In this document: piece after piece, positions 37,901 to 52,900 of the stretch
Layout: each line of letters begins with the position of its first letter
Numbering within the stretch: position 1 is the first letter of the stretch
From: Agelas oroides
Taxonomy: Eukaryota > Porifera > Demospongiae > Agelasida > Agelasidae
NCBI GenBank assembly: GCA_949130485.1
Contig: OX422183.1
Location: 28,088,816 to 28,152,815, forward strand
Direction of reading: 5' to 3'
DNA: 64,000 bases
Notes under the pieces: model-generated
The model's database searches: none
The model's input: only the letters and a program-made list of their open reading frames with translations
Told to the model about the DNA's origin: nothing
Position numbers and translations under genes: made by a program

Positions 37901-40900
37901 TCACCAAACATCCTGACTAGCTTGAGGCCACCTTGAGTTGCCAGTACTCCGCCTCTGAGTTACAACCACCAGACATCACCAACCTTCCCATTCTTCCATA
38001 TGGACTACAAACGGTACTGAAGGCTTCAGTTGCACACATGGCAATCACTATATAAGTGGAGAGCTGGTGGATACCTAGTGATCATTGTGCAGTGGTAGAG
38101 CAAACTAGGAGCCCAGTATTCAAATTCTGGTGACTTCCAAATTTTCACTTTCCTCTGTTTTCATATTACAACATCAAAATATCTTTATCTATCATAGCAT
38201 TAGAAATACTATTTACTATTTGTTAGCCACATTTACACAAAAGGTCTGTCTATATCGAAGGACAAACTATATAATTATATTATACACAAATAATTTGAAA
38301 TACCATAGTTTGTAGTGCCTACCTCACCTTTAAAGAAAGGTGTCTGAACACTCCATGTTTGTGATGAATTAATGACCCCCCCAAAATGGCCAGATAAGCA
38401 TTTCTGAGGATACTTTGATGTAATATTCTGCAGCAGATCATTTGTCTCTCATTATTCATAGTGCATTTAACACCTGCCAGCTATGACTGCTATCCTTCTG
38501 ATGTCCTTTGTAAAGGAAAACTAAACCACGTATACACAAGACATATTGAATGTTTAGTCGTTGAATTGGTTGACTCAGCTGTACTTGTAATCTGCTATTT
38601 CAATCAGTATCTACACTGCTTATACAACCAGCATCTACAACAGGAGTTATTACAGGTTGGCTTTTGTCATTGTTTGCACTTTGGGAGAAGATTAACTACA
38701 ACTACACAATTGTATTTAGACATTTATGCACTCAAACTTAGAATTCTCATTTCATTCAACACAGATGCAATTGCTGATGGGAGATTGCTGATTGTGGTCA
38801 CACAACATGACTTGTGCTACACTGCTTTTAATGCTGAGCTGGAATTGGATGCAAAGAATCTTTCATTGTATGTCGAAAAAATGTTCATTCAAAGGCGGCT
38901 AGATATCAGCAATTTGGTGATCCCAGTTTCTGGTAGGTGGGCATTGCTTGCTAAAGATCTACACAAGAGTCCTGGTAATACCTCAATTGTCCGCAAAGCC
39001 TGTGAAGAATATGAGATGTTACCAGAGGAAATTAAATCCAAAGTCAGGAGTGGGGATATTGCTGAAAGACTCGAAGTAGCAAGCAACATACGCAAACTAC
39101 AAACAAGGTTTGAATACCAAATTTACATATACTTTAAAGGTACCATGGTTATCGAGTTGCCCCTTGTAAGCAAACCAAATTGTTCTAAAACAATTTGACA
39201 TACGCAAGTGACTAACTTTTGTACCGTTAGGTTTTCATCAGCTGGGTTAATAAATTGGGATTTAAGATATCAAAATTAGGTAAAGGGGGACAAAAGTATC
39301 TGCAACTGTGCTGAGGCGGAACAGAAGAACACCAAACAAAACGATCGGAGATGACTCTAAGGCTTGCTTACCATGAGAGAATACCAAAACTTTGTGGAAG
39401 AAGGTAAGCTTGTTGTTGGTGGTGCTTCTGTAGTGTGCGTAGTGTCTCACATACCGCTAGCCAATATTTGTGGTTTTTGGCATCATGCATGAATACTGTG
39501 AGAGGCTGTAAATTCTTCCAGATACTTCCATGTACAGTACCTTCAGTTGAATTAGTATAGTAAGTTTTGGTAGAGAGCAATCATCATCTTCTGCTCCGCC
39601 TTTGATGATTTATTAACATAATTGATATTAGTAGTCATTGATTGCCATGCCCACAAGTGCGGTTTCCATGGTACTGTGCCTATACCTTCACATATACACA
39701 AATCAAGTTTCATCTGGTCTTTTAGATTTACATACACACTATTGATTTTTATTACCTGTGTATCTAAAACTACATGTACCATGCCTCAGTCTTCCTGAGC
39801 TGGAATTCCTTCACAAATAATTGTAACCACACACCATATTCTAGTTTGCGACTAATGAACTATTCCAAGTAAAATAAAGATCATATATAGAGTCTACAGT
39901 GATAGAACAACATTTCTGCTTTAAGACACTGTTGTCTGTGTCTTTCATGATCATGCTTTTGGAGAGGTTCCTGCAGGAGTATAATATCCCAAGATCACTA
40001 GCTGCACTTCACAAATAATGCTTGGTCTTCATATCTGGTTTGAGCACTTAGAGAAAGGCTTGTAATCAAGCTTCAGACACCAGGTTAAACTTGGATACGA
40101 AAGTGCATGAAGACATGGTAATGCTACATGACATAGCAGAAGTCTGCAATGTCCGGCTAGTCATTGATCACTAGTGATTGTGTACATTCAGCTGTGACAC
40201 TAGTGTTTAAGAAGCATTTGTGACAATTTGTGGGGAGATCTTGACATACTGTGTTGATATAAAAAGTATTTTCAGAAACAGCATAGACTATGTTGTCAGA
40301 AAATAAGTAAATCACATGTCTAATATGATTATCCAGAGTCCACAATTACATCAACTGTAGTGATGCACACATTCTGCCTCTTGTAAATTAGCTAAATGAT
40401 ACTCCTTTGAAAACTTCTCAAATGTTCTCACAGGCTTCAATGAGAGGTGTAAGATTGATCTTTCTGAATGGAGTTTGTTAGTGGTCTAAATAGCTTTCTT
40501 GCCGAACCATGATGTGTTAACTGCCATGTCATTGTCTGCATGTATTCCTACCTTTGAGGGCACGTATAACATGTGAGATAAAATTGTGCCCTGTGTCAGC
40601 TAGGTAGAGAACCTATACTAAAACATTTCTTGTACTATACTGTATGAATGTAAAGCCGGTGTGATACAAATACTTCTCCAGTGTTCAACAGATGGTTGAA
40701 AACGGCTCTATTCTTTGGAAAAGTACAAGAAGCAAGTTTCGGGGTGCATTAAAACTGGCGGTTGAGAAGCTTCAATCGGAACTAGAAATTGCCGCAGCTG
40801 ATTATCGAGGTTAGTTGCACTAGTATTACTGGTTCTTTATGTAATATTTAGAACACTCTAGGTAGGACTTTATGCATTCTAATTTAGTGCATGAGGATGA

Positions 40901-43900
40901 TGCAGTAATGGTCAAAGTTACATAATGCATAAGCTGCAGGTAAGTGCATTGTGTAACCAAGACTGTTACTGCATCCTCCAGGTGCACTAATAAATTGCAT
41001 GAAGCCCTACCTAGAGTGTTGTAAGTGTTTTATTGCTGTCACGTGACCTTCAGCCAATCAGGTGGCAGCTTTATTGCTGAGTCATTCAAATGTTTAAGTA
41101 GTTGAGGGAGACATCGTTGTTGGCTGTGTTATCGCTAGTTAGGTAAGCATAAAGTAGACATGACATTGGAAGCTGTTTCACCAACAATGCAGTCGCCTAA
41201 CAAACTGGTGGATTTGTGTCTGGAGTGCATGGCTGGAGCTCAAAATGATGTCCTCCACAATAATATTGTTGATGCTGGTAGACTTGCTGGTAGACTGGTT
41301 TGGGAAGCTGGCAAACATGTCGCAAAAGTCCAAAAGGAAGGCACCAAGTATGTAAGCTAACACTTTGTAAGTACCTTCCGTATACTTAGGTGTTATTTGT
41401 GTTCTTGCTTCTATGCTTTTTAAGCATTTTCAATGAAGTGAATAGCAGACTTCATATCCATCCATTAACTAAGCGCAAACGACGCCCACTTTAGCACTTT
41501 CAAAATCTCACAACATCGAATATTTACCAGCCTGTTCTACGTGGACATTCTTAAGTGTGCAGGAGCCAGTTTTAGTGCCTTCAGTCGGCAGTGCACTTTT
41601 TTTTTGCGTATTGTTTTGCCTATATTTCATGCCTTAAATATGTGGAAATCACTTAACGTTGTATTTCAAAAAAGTGTGCATTAACCATGGTGACTTAGAA
41701 AAGCTTGTGAAATGCTCGACAGTGTTGATTGGGACCAACTAATGGATGAACCCGATGTGGACCAATGTTGGCAGACCTGGCAATCCATTTACCTGAATAT
41801 TATTAGCAAATGTATTCCTATAAAGGTCCTTTCCAGCAAAAGGAACCTTCCCTGGATCAATTCCACTATCTGTCGAGCTATCAAGTGAAGAAACTCCCTA
41901 TTTAAGGCCTACAAACGCTCAAGCAGTTCTTTTAAACTACTCCAGTACAAGTTGATCAGAAACCGGATTGTCTCTGAGGTTAGAAAGGCAAAACTCCAGT
42001 TCTTTAAGCTTCAAGCAGTTGATGCGAAAACATTTTGGAAATTGTTTAAGGTGCTTACCAGAAAGGAATCCTCTATCCCAGCCCTACTAGCCCCCAGCTC
42101 AGCTCTAGTCATGAATGACTTACAAAAAGCTGATATACTCAACAACCAATTTTTCAGTAACTTCAACCACTCTGTGCCCAGTTTAACTTCCAGAAATATT
42201 AGGGATACATGCAATATCAGAACTCTTGACTCATCCAACTTTCCTGAGGAATTCCTGTGTACAGGTGATCAAGTCTTTGACTTCATCCACTCCCTGGACT
42301 CAACAAAAGCCACTGGTGCCGATGGTATTATATCTGGTGTCCCCCAAGGTTCTGTACTTGGCCATCTGCTCTTCCTAGTTTATATTGACAAAAGTCACTA
42401 ATTCAATATTGTATACAGCAGCATCACCATGTATGCTGATGATATCGCTCTGTGGAAGATAATCAGGAAACCCACATATTACACTTTGCTACAAGATGAC
42501 ATCATGTATATAATTGGGTGGCTGACAATCATCTGGTATTGAACCTCGCCAAATGCTGCTACATTGTTTTTCTAGAAAACATCTGCCGACTATGCCTACA
42601 TCAGATTTATGTGTTGGTGACACTCACTCCCTTACCAGAGCTCATCACCATAAAAACCTTGGAGACCTGATCTCTCTTGATCCCTTCACATCGCTAATAT
42701 TTGCAAGAAAACCAGTAAACAAATTGGCTTACTGTACAGAAACTTCTACCGATTTGCAGACTCTTCAATCTTGTTAAAACTATACACTTCACTTGTCAGG
42801 CCACACACAGAATATGCTTGTGCTATCTGGGACCCTCATCTTTCCAAGAACATTCTGGCTATTGAAGGTACACAGAAATTTGCTCTGAGAGTCTGTCTCA
42901 TGAATTGGAGAGCCGACTATGACCTTCTCCTCAATCTGGCTCATCTCCCACGACTACTGTCATCAAGTAGGAAATTTATAAAACTATTCCTGCTCTTCAA
43001 CATCTTCACAGGGTAGGTTGCATATCATGATTCCCCACTTGTTAGGTGGTTATCACCCTTTACTCCAGAACTCTCTACAACTCTCCCCTCTACATGCCAG
43101 AACTGACCACTTCCAATATTCTTTTTTTTTCCATCATCTATCAAGGCCTGGAACTTCCTATACTTTGATGTTGCCAGCAAGAACTCTCTGTTGTCTTTTA
43201 AACATGCCCTACAAAACTAGTTGTATTTGTAGCTTACGTCTTGTTATTGTGTTGTTGTTTAGTTTTGGTCTTTAGATTGACAGTAGCTCGTATAGCTATT
43301 TCTATTGACCTGTGCTAATACATCAAATTTATTATCATAAGAAAAAATTAATCAAAAAATCAATAAATAAAAAATAAATTACACCACAAGATGCAACTTA
43401 AAGGACCCCGCGTAATATAATATAATATAATACGCAGGCCAGAGGAAGCGTTGGACATCCAATCTGAGTTGATATTCGTTAATGGCATGGTGCATTTACC
43501 CCATGAATGAAACTTTGGTACACCAACAACTACCCCTTCACCAGCTACACCACCGTCACCCCTCACAGCGACTTTCGAAGCGATTTTTTCGCTTACGTGA
43601 CGTCACACGTTCAATATACCTACGTATAAAATCATTGCTACGTGTATTGAGCGCGCTACCGCGCTTCGGGCCGATATTTCGCGCGAGTAATGCGCGATTA
43701 TAAAGCAGGTTAAGGCGTGCCTTGCTATTCACGATTGATAAACTGATGTCTGGCTCCTCCCTTGAGGGAAACTTTTTGAAAGCCACAAAACTCTGAACAC
43801 TAAGGCTTTCTACTAAATTTGCTTAAGCTTCAGGTCTTGTAGCTAAGTAGCATTGAACTTTGTTTTCCTAAACTAGCCTACTAACAAACATTTTACCTAC

Positions 43901-46900
43901 GTATAGCACTGAACTCTAAAGTGTTCGAGCCAAGGTAAAACTGCAGCACTAACCTCTGAGCACCTTGGGGTGCGGTTACTCTGCTCGTAAATGAATAAAT
44001 TAAACAACTTTAAACACTCAAAGCTATTCGATGCACATTCACCTAACAAAATTCTGATTGGCTGAAATTCACATCATCAGCAATAAGTTCTAGTTTTACT
44101 CTCAGGAATTTACCACTACTCAGTGGTCCGGCTAATGTAGATAGTTCCGGGAATTTATTTGCAAGACGAAAGTCCTCTTGTAACATTGAGATGAAGCGCG
44201 GATAAATCGAGCAGTTTCTACCAAGTTTTTGTAAGGCTGTAACTGGTGAGCGACGTGACGAATTCGAGTCGGGTTTGCGCTGAGCTGGTGAGGCATGACC
44301 ACTGAGACGGAAAGAACACTCATTTTCGAGGGAAAAAGTACCACCGTGGTTCGGGGCACTCTTTTCCATGGCACCCTCCCTACAGCTCCGTGTGGATAGG
44401 GTAAGAGAAACAGTTGCACACTTTAGGTTTGTTACTGCTTTTTGCCTAAAAAGGGTATCAAAATGAAGCTAATACATCCAGCTTTTCAGTGAAGTAGCTA
44501 GTATTTGTGTCTAAGTTAACTCTTTCGTGATACAAGCCTTAGAGTTTGATACAGAAATGTCCAATTTATACAGTCTGTGGTAGCTACATTCCCTGGCCTT
44601 ACTTCTGAGAGGGGAGCATCAACCTCTTTTTCTATCTCTGATTGCTCCTCAGGTACACACCAACTTGAATCACGGGGTCAGAATGTAGATAACCGGTGTT
44701 CTGGATAGAGGTGGAGGTGAGCTGACTGTGTGGTTGGTTCTTGTGTGAGTTGAGAGAGCAAGCACACCCTGGGATACTGTGTCGCACCCTTTCCCCTGCA
44801 TCTGAAAAAGTCACTGTTTCAACAGCCACAGCCCTGATGAAAGATTAGTAGTTTATTTGATCATCCACTAAGTCTTTCTCTTCTGAGTCCCATATTGTTT
44901 CCAAACCATTGCCTGTCCAGAAGGATCCATGGGTAGGAGCTAAACTGTATTTAGTAAAGCGCTGTATCTAAAGTACCGGTAATGAAAATTGAATTTTAGG
45001 GACAATACCTGCTGATACCAAAGTTCAATTTTAATGTCAGTAGATACAGCATTAAAAGAACTACAAAATTATATCATTTGGTCAGCAAGCTGTTTAGTAC
45101 AAGCGCTGTACCTAGTAAAAAATATCTTATAGTACTGGTACCGGTACTTTAACCCTTTAAACACTGAATTTTTTCACTTGAGATTAGTTTTAGCCTAAAC
45201 ATGCCTTTAACGCACCGTATCTCCATTTCTGTCAAAGCTCTGACTCCAAAACTGAGCCCAACTCCACTTCCAGCCTTAGCAAGCAGACTCGTGACCTTAA
45301 CCACGCCCCCTCATTAACGAGCATGCAATGGTCAGCACTCTCGATTGGCAAACACCTGCTTAGAGCCCAAGAAGCCTTCCCTGCCAGAAATGAACCCCCT
45401 GAAAGGTGAGAGTAGCATTTTCTAAGCCTGCTCATGCAGCCAGGCCAAGAGTTGGCCCACCCGGTGCCAACCACGGTCCTTTTACAGCCAAGCCTAGCAG
45501 CTGCCATGTGCACAGCACCCTGCGGGTGACACCACCCACCTCCCCCTGTCCCACCCTTTCTGCTGACGCAGAACCTGCGCACCAGCGCGCAGAGACTATC
45601 TTTTCTGCGCAGTGCGCAGTATGACGTTATCAAAAGTGTACTATAGGGTTTAAAGGGGTTTAAGCATCTGTATTTTATACATGCACAGATCTGTGTACCA
45701 GACCCTTTCTCAGTGGCTTAGGTAGCCAAATAAACCTATCTCCAAAGTACCGTACTACCTCTAATTTAACGGACGTCTCTAATTATTCCGACAGCTTTGC
45801 AAATTATTTTATGACCTCTAATTGTACCATGCATTCAAAATTTCTTGAATTGGTTATACTCTAATTATTCCGGACAAGACGCGATCACAATGTGAAGCTT
45901 ACAGTACAATCACTATCACAAATGTATCACGTTAGCTTAGTTCAAGTTCGATAGACCGGTCTTTTAGCTATCCGCTTGACAGGCGATGATCGGATGGGCA
46001 ATCGTTCTCTTGGCACATGGCTATATCGAGCTGTTGCGACGGCAAAACTCGTATTGATCAATTGGTTCTTGACCTTGATGGGCGCTGGATCATTCTCCTT
46101 CTCTTCTCCTTCACAAATGGGAAGTTCAAGGTATCTCTGCATGCCGTTAACCGTTGCTGTGACATTGGCTTCCTGAACACTCCCTGACTTCGTTGACTTG
46201 TCACTTGACTTAACACTATAGCTAGCTGTACAGGTACACGTGGCAACGGCACACACACCTTCTAATTTACCGGATGCTATTCTAATTTCTTGGACACTTA
46301 TCACAGATATTTTTGTGTACTCTAATTATTGCGGACAATAGCTATTTCTCTCGTGTCCATTAATGTAGGACAACCTTGAATCACAGATCTCCGAGTAATG
46401 TGGACGGATGGATGGGTAATGTCAAAGTGTACACAAGATTCACAAAAAGTTTGTACCAAACTGCTTTCTCTACCTGATAATGCCAAAAAAAACTCAATTT
46501 TTAGTCCCTCAGCTAAAATAAAAATTTGCACCCTCTCCAAGACTCCACCCCCAGTCTGACCACATCATCAACACACACACAAAACAAGTAAAAACTTTAC
46601 GTATGGATTTGTCCTGGGACCACTTCAATTCCAGTCTACAGGCCAAAACACACATTTGACCTCAAAAACAGTCATTTTGGCTATGCTGGCTTTCAAGAAA
46701 AATTCGACACACCTCCACTCAAACCAACCAAAACTAAGCCCAGTTTCAGAAAGCTCAACTCACCCCCTACAAAACTATGTATGCTTTTTCCCGCTCACCT
46801 CCAGGCCAGGGAGTTATGCCCACAAACCTACTCCCTGTCATTGCCCCTAGAATTGAGCCAAGTTACACACATTCCCGCTAGCATAAAATCGGGCAGGGCC

Positions 46901-49900
46901 TACAAGCCCGAAAAGTCAGCTTTCTACAGTACCTTTGCCAGACAACTGTGTGATGATACCCGTCTTCCAGGATGGCTCTCTGCCTTTCCAGTACACTCAC
47001 AAACATTCAAGCCCACTCAGGCAAGCTTTGCACACACAAATAGCCAACTGTCACATTCAACGAGCTAGAAAATCTTTTTACTGTTTTTTTTTTGTCTTTT
47101 TTTTAAGTGTTGGAGGACTTTTTCAAAGTTCCACCCAGCCACATGAAAGTGCCGCCAGACCACTACAAAGGGCCGCAGGCCACATCAAAGGGACACGCCC
47201 CCCTTGTTGATTCCGGTTGCCGCCATGGGAAAGTGTAAACAAGCCAATGAATTTCAATTGTGCCATTATGGTCACCCGACCTCATTAATCATTCATGAGC
47301 GGGATCGGCCCGATTTGCGATTCAAGGTTGTCCTACCTTAAATTAGAGGTAGTACGGTAGGTAGATTTCATCTGTGATGAAAGTTGATTGCCTGTGATTT
47401 AGCTCTAGGCCAGATTTGCTATTTCAATGCACATATTGTGACAGTTCTTTCCTATGAAGGATTAGAAAAACATAATTTTTGAAAAGAGTTTCAGGAGTGC
47501 GATGCTGGTACTCCTAATAACTTAGTTTGAGTCCGCTTGCAGCTTCATAAAAGTATAGACAGACTTGTGAAGAGTTCTGTCTAGTTCTCTTTTAACTCCA
47601 AATCATCCTGATAGCTTTGCAGGTCTACAGCACTTTACCACTCTGTTTGTACCTCACAACACAGGACAGTACTGAGAGTTGCCAACAGATACTGCAATGG
47701 CCACTGGAACCGTCTCTGTTCTCCACTCATGTTCATCGGACAAGGCCACGGCAAACTACACAGACAATGGCACCTTTTTTGCCTTTTATTATATGCACAG
47801 TTGAACTCATACAGCATTTATGTGTATACTGTTTGTGAACACTAGTCGAGAGGTTAACTCCCAATATATGCACTGAACTATTGACAGCTGATGAGGGATG
47901 GACTTGCTGCATGCAATTGAACTTTATAGCGAATATAGGAGAAATTTCATGAGTGTGTATACAACATTGTGGCATATTGTACCGATGATAACTATATTGA
48001 GATGTGCTGGCTGAGTGCCAGGAGTTGAAAGCAGTCTACTTGCATCTGCCTAGTGCGAGGTTAAGCGAGGTGCGTCTTTCATTTTTATCAATATTGCAAC
48101 CTTTGTGTAGCCAATTTCCATAACGGGACACAAAAACAAACCTCACGGCTGGAAAGAGCAACTCTTTAACTACAATTTGACACCCTTTTTGCGTAGTTTG
48201 CATGTGCAAACTATTAAAGTTTGTGCAACTTGTTGCGCTACCCTATCCACTTCGCGAGCTTCTGAGTGATCCTTGATTACCAAGTCACCTGTCTCAAGGT
48301 ATGTGTGCTTTTACTGATCAAACAAAATCATCGTAAAATAGAAGATGGGTTGCAGAAGATTTAAGCGCAAACGTAACGGTAATTGATGCTTTAGTTCCAG
48401 AGATATGAGTTGAAGTTAGCAGCAAAAAATTTCATTTTCATGTGCCCTTCATTTGCACTCAGCGTCGCACATCTGGTTTGCAAATAAAACTTTCCATATA
48501 AGGCACTTCCGCTACGTTCGCCGGACCACTGTACTGTGGCTCAAGGTTCAGGATACATTTCAGAACCCCCCAAAAAATGCATGCATTTTTGAAGAACAGC
48601 ATGCTGTTGCTTTCACTTTCGTTTACATAATAGCCCTAAAATTAGCTCTGTATTTTGATACTCATACAAGATATTTGATTGTATTTACCTGCTGTCTCTG
48701 CTAATGAAAGTGAGCGACTTTTTAAAGTCAGAAGTAGGCACCACTGAGATTGGCCTTTGAATGGGTCACAGCCATGCTAAATGCCTGGCCCGAGTATACT
48801 TTGTCACGTAAACTGTGAAGCAAAGTTAAATTAAATTCTCTCTCATTCTTCATTCGATTTAGAAGTTCCAAACTGTAGCTCCATTCAATTGGACAACCAT
48901 TTTGCAGTGGAGTAGGAACCAATTTTGGATTGGGGGGGCCAAGGTGTATTGGGAGGGGTGGGGTTAGGGTTATATAATAATCAGCATGATATAGTATAAT
49001 ATATACTATAACATGGAGCCTGATTATTGGGGGGGGGGGGGGGCCAGTGGCCCAGATAATTGGATTTTAACTTCAGTAACGGAAGTCTACGGAGTGTGGA
49101 ATTTGGCCACTAATTATCATGGCGCTTACTTCCTGTCTTTTCTACAGACCAGCTCTCTCCTCCAGGCACCGATTCAAGCCGGACTTGCGCCAGATTGTGT
49201 AGAAGAGACTTTGTACTTCACAAATATCTACTTTTTATAAGCGATATACGCAAACGACTGGCGTACGAGCGCCATCTGTCGACCTACCCGCCGAGCGATC
49301 GCGATAGGCGGTACTACTCTAAGCGGTTACAATTTGTTTCGCCCCATGCAACCAGGCCGACCTATATATCGCCGGATAGCCCGCAGAAAATGCTACAAAA
49401 TATGCAAAAACCAGCCGTTTCTACCGGGTAGTTTTTGCGCTATAGACGCTTTTATTTGTAGGTAATTGCCACCTGTTTTAGCCACGCGGGAGCTCAGATC
49501 AATGGAAATTTCGAGGCAAACAGAGACAGAGCAGCCCGTGTTGCGACTTGTGAACCAGCAAACTTCTGTCTAAGCATGTGCAAACTGCTGGATGGCTCAG
49601 AGAGCATGCAGACAGGGGTGAGGTGAGTGTACAGCATGTTTTGCATGCAACAGTTATCCTGAGAGGCATATATCATTTACTTATGGACAACAAACTGTCT
49701 CAGTAGTTACAAGCCATGCAAGTTTTTGCAAGCTTGGATTACTTCATTCCAGTTTGCACTGTAGAGGCACATGCCATGAACTTTGAACTGAACAGCCACC
49801 AGTTAGAGTAGCTTCTATGGTCTTGGCATATGGAAAGAGATGCTTCTAGTATTTTGTTGAATCGGACAACCCCCCACTGTTAAAACCTAGCTGCCATGTC

Positions 49901-52900
49901 AAATCAATACCACATATATTGACCACAAACCATATACACTGAGATTGCAGCTTGAAGTTTGGTGGGGGTATATGAGAATTAGATGAAAGTACTACATAGT
50001 GCTTCTTGAGAGTACAACACCAGCTACCGCTGACACATGAAAGGCACACCATTGGCTTAGTGTCTCTATCCAATACCACAAAGTTGATCAACATAGATGC
50101 GGCCAATGGAATCCAAACCTATACCTATTGATAGCAGCTATTCTTCATCTTGCCTGTGCACACACTTGTGTCTTCCTGAACTGTCTAACTCTACTAAAAC
50201 CCAAGTGCAACTTATTCGTTACACTTGCGTTTTACATAAATGTTAGTCTATCGAGCTAGACCAAGCTTCTCTCACTCGCCGGAAGTTGGGGGCGCAACTT
50301 CCGGCGAGCGAGAGAAGCTTGGTCTAGCTCGATAGGCAACTTCCGGCGAGTGAGAGAAGCTTGGTCTAGCTCGATAGACTAATAAAACGTATACAGTGCA
50401 GAACAATGAGTGGCTTGCTGACTGAAATTATATCACTAGGACCTCCAAAATTGCAGATGGCTAAATGTCTATGCAAGTTTTTGTTTGCGTGGCCTCTTCA
50501 TGCAACTGACTTAGCATAAATCACCGGCTTTCTCATGTGTGTGCCACGCCCTAGCCAAAAGTGCTTGACAATTCTCGGCCCCAGCATATCACAGAGTTGT
50601 TGCTTCTGGGATGCTCAGAGACTGTATACAACAAGTTTATATACCCTTACTAGTATGGCATTCAGAAACTGGCTGTTCTGATGGTCATACTGAAGCCAAA
50701 TCTGCTGAAGAAATGTTTCACTACCACACTCATGCACAGACTATCCCAATTTAGTGCCTCTCAGGATGGCATGCCAAATATGCAAGTACACTCAGAAGTC
50801 AAACCTGTCTGCAGGCTCTCTGAGCCATCTAGCAGTTTGCACATGCTTAGACAGAAGTTTGCTGGTTCACAAATCGCAACACGGGCTGCTCTGTCTCTGT
50901 TTGCCTCGAAATCTCCATTGATCTGAGCTCCCGCGTGGCTAAAACAGGTGGCAATTACCTACAAATAAAAGCGTCTATAGCGCAAAAACTACCCGGTAGA
51001 AACGGCTGGTTTTTGCATATTTTGTAGCATTTTCTGCGGGCTATCCGGCGATATATAGGTCGGCCTGGTTGCATGGGGCGAAACAAATTGTAACCGCTTA
51101 GAGTAGTACCGCCTATCGCGATCGCTCGGCAGGTAGGTCGACAGATGGCGCTCGTACGCCAGTCGTTTGCGTATATCGCTTATAAAAAGTAGATATTTGT
51201 GAAGTACAAAGTCTCTTCTACACAATCTGGCGCAAGTCCGGCTTGAATCGGTGCCTGGAGGAGAGAGCTGGTCTGTAGAAAAGACAGGAAGTAAGCGCCA
51301 TGATAATTAGTGGCCAAATTCCACACTCCGTAGACTTCCGTTACTGAAGTTAAAATCCAATTATTTGGGCCGCTGGCCCAACGACTGCGTTACACTAACC
51401 TCAGTTTGTCAGTCGATTTCTCCGGTGTGAAAGATGCCTGCCATTGACCATGCTCCGTCGAAACGATGACGAGGAAGCGATGAAAACACTCAGCTCTTCG
51501 CTTGCAAAAATTATTCGCCCGTTTGTCCATTCCAGGTAAACACTGTGGCACATGAATGATGTAATCTTTCCCTTTGAAGTTCATCGATACAAGCCGTTAC
51601 TGTCAAAGCGATAGCATTTTTGACTTTAAAACCCCCCCGAATGTATCTCACAGAGAGCATAACTCTGCACTATGGCTTATCAGCAGGTAAACTGAAATAC
51701 TGTTTTGTTAGTGCACGGTTAGTGTAACGGATAGTATCCAGGTTACCAAGGAGACTTCGCGCATGCGCGAACAGTGTGTACCTGAGGCGCTCCCTCCGAT
51801 TTTTCGAGCGCCTGGGAACGAGGCTAATATTTCAAGGGGATCGTCTAAGTTCACATAGCTCCATGAGGTTACGTCATAAACCATCACATGGGAGTTCCCC
51901 GTGCCCACCGAATAATCGCGATAACCCTCTTTCTACGTAATTTAACTTAACTAAAAATTGTTCTGAACTAGCATGCATTCAGAGAGTATGCAGTATATCA
52001 AGGTAAAAGAGACCAAGTAAGCATAATATCAGTAAGGTGAAGTAGTCAGGATGAAGGTATATATTCATGGCAGTTGTTGACGGGGGAAATCGACTGTACA
52101 GGACAGAGCTAGCCTCAAATATAAGGCTGAGTACAGCATACTTGGTAAAGATGATCAGATGAGAGTACAATCAGTCCATGAGGCCTAAATTTGGGCAGTG
52201 AAGGCATGTACATGGTAACTTCTTGTCACACACAAGTTGATCAAGATTTCAAGTGTTTGTGTGCATAATTTGTTAGTACCATGGCAAACCTGCTGTGTAC
52301 ACTTAGCTGTATGCATTGTGAGCTTGCACTCAAACTATCCATGAAATTTCTACCTTCTCCACTGACTACTCATGTTGCTTACTTGATTCTATTACACTTG
52401 ACATGCTAAATTCTCACTCAGTGATACTGTCTGTGTCACTGCATACACAGCCAGCCAGGCCCAGCCTCACACTACAAGCCCAAGACCGTGTCACACAAGT
52501 ATACCAATCATTACTTTATCACACTTGTATGTTTGAAATCAGCCTTGTTGCGAAGTTCCCGCCCAGCTTTCTGTCAGCACTGCAAGTGATGGAAAGCTAA
52601 GTAAAGAAGGCCTGGAAATGAGGTTATGAGGTTATGCTCAACTTGTGTATGCACTCCCCTCTCTTCACCAACAAAGTGACTACACAAATGCACACAAGTT
52701 CTAATACCACTATCAGATCACCAAGAAATAGACTAGGACCTGAGCCCTGGAGGAGTACTAGGAAATGGCTTTTGCTAAAGACCACCTAAAAAATTAAAAA
52801 TACAGTTATAGGTTTTACCTCTCAGATTGCATCGCAAACAATCTCAGAGCACCTAAAACCCAAATTTTTGTTGAGGAGCATGCCCCCAGAGCCCCTAGAC

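Noticed and set aside
38085..38145. Intact tRNA gene
   Set aside because: A-box and B-box words are present, but only about 16 bases separate the arms and no anticodon stem or acceptor pairing can be drawn.
49195..49431. Two identical 78-codon ORFs as a conserved gene pair
   Set aside because: The identity comes from the two arms of one foldback element (49041-51379), so it is not evidence of protein conservation.
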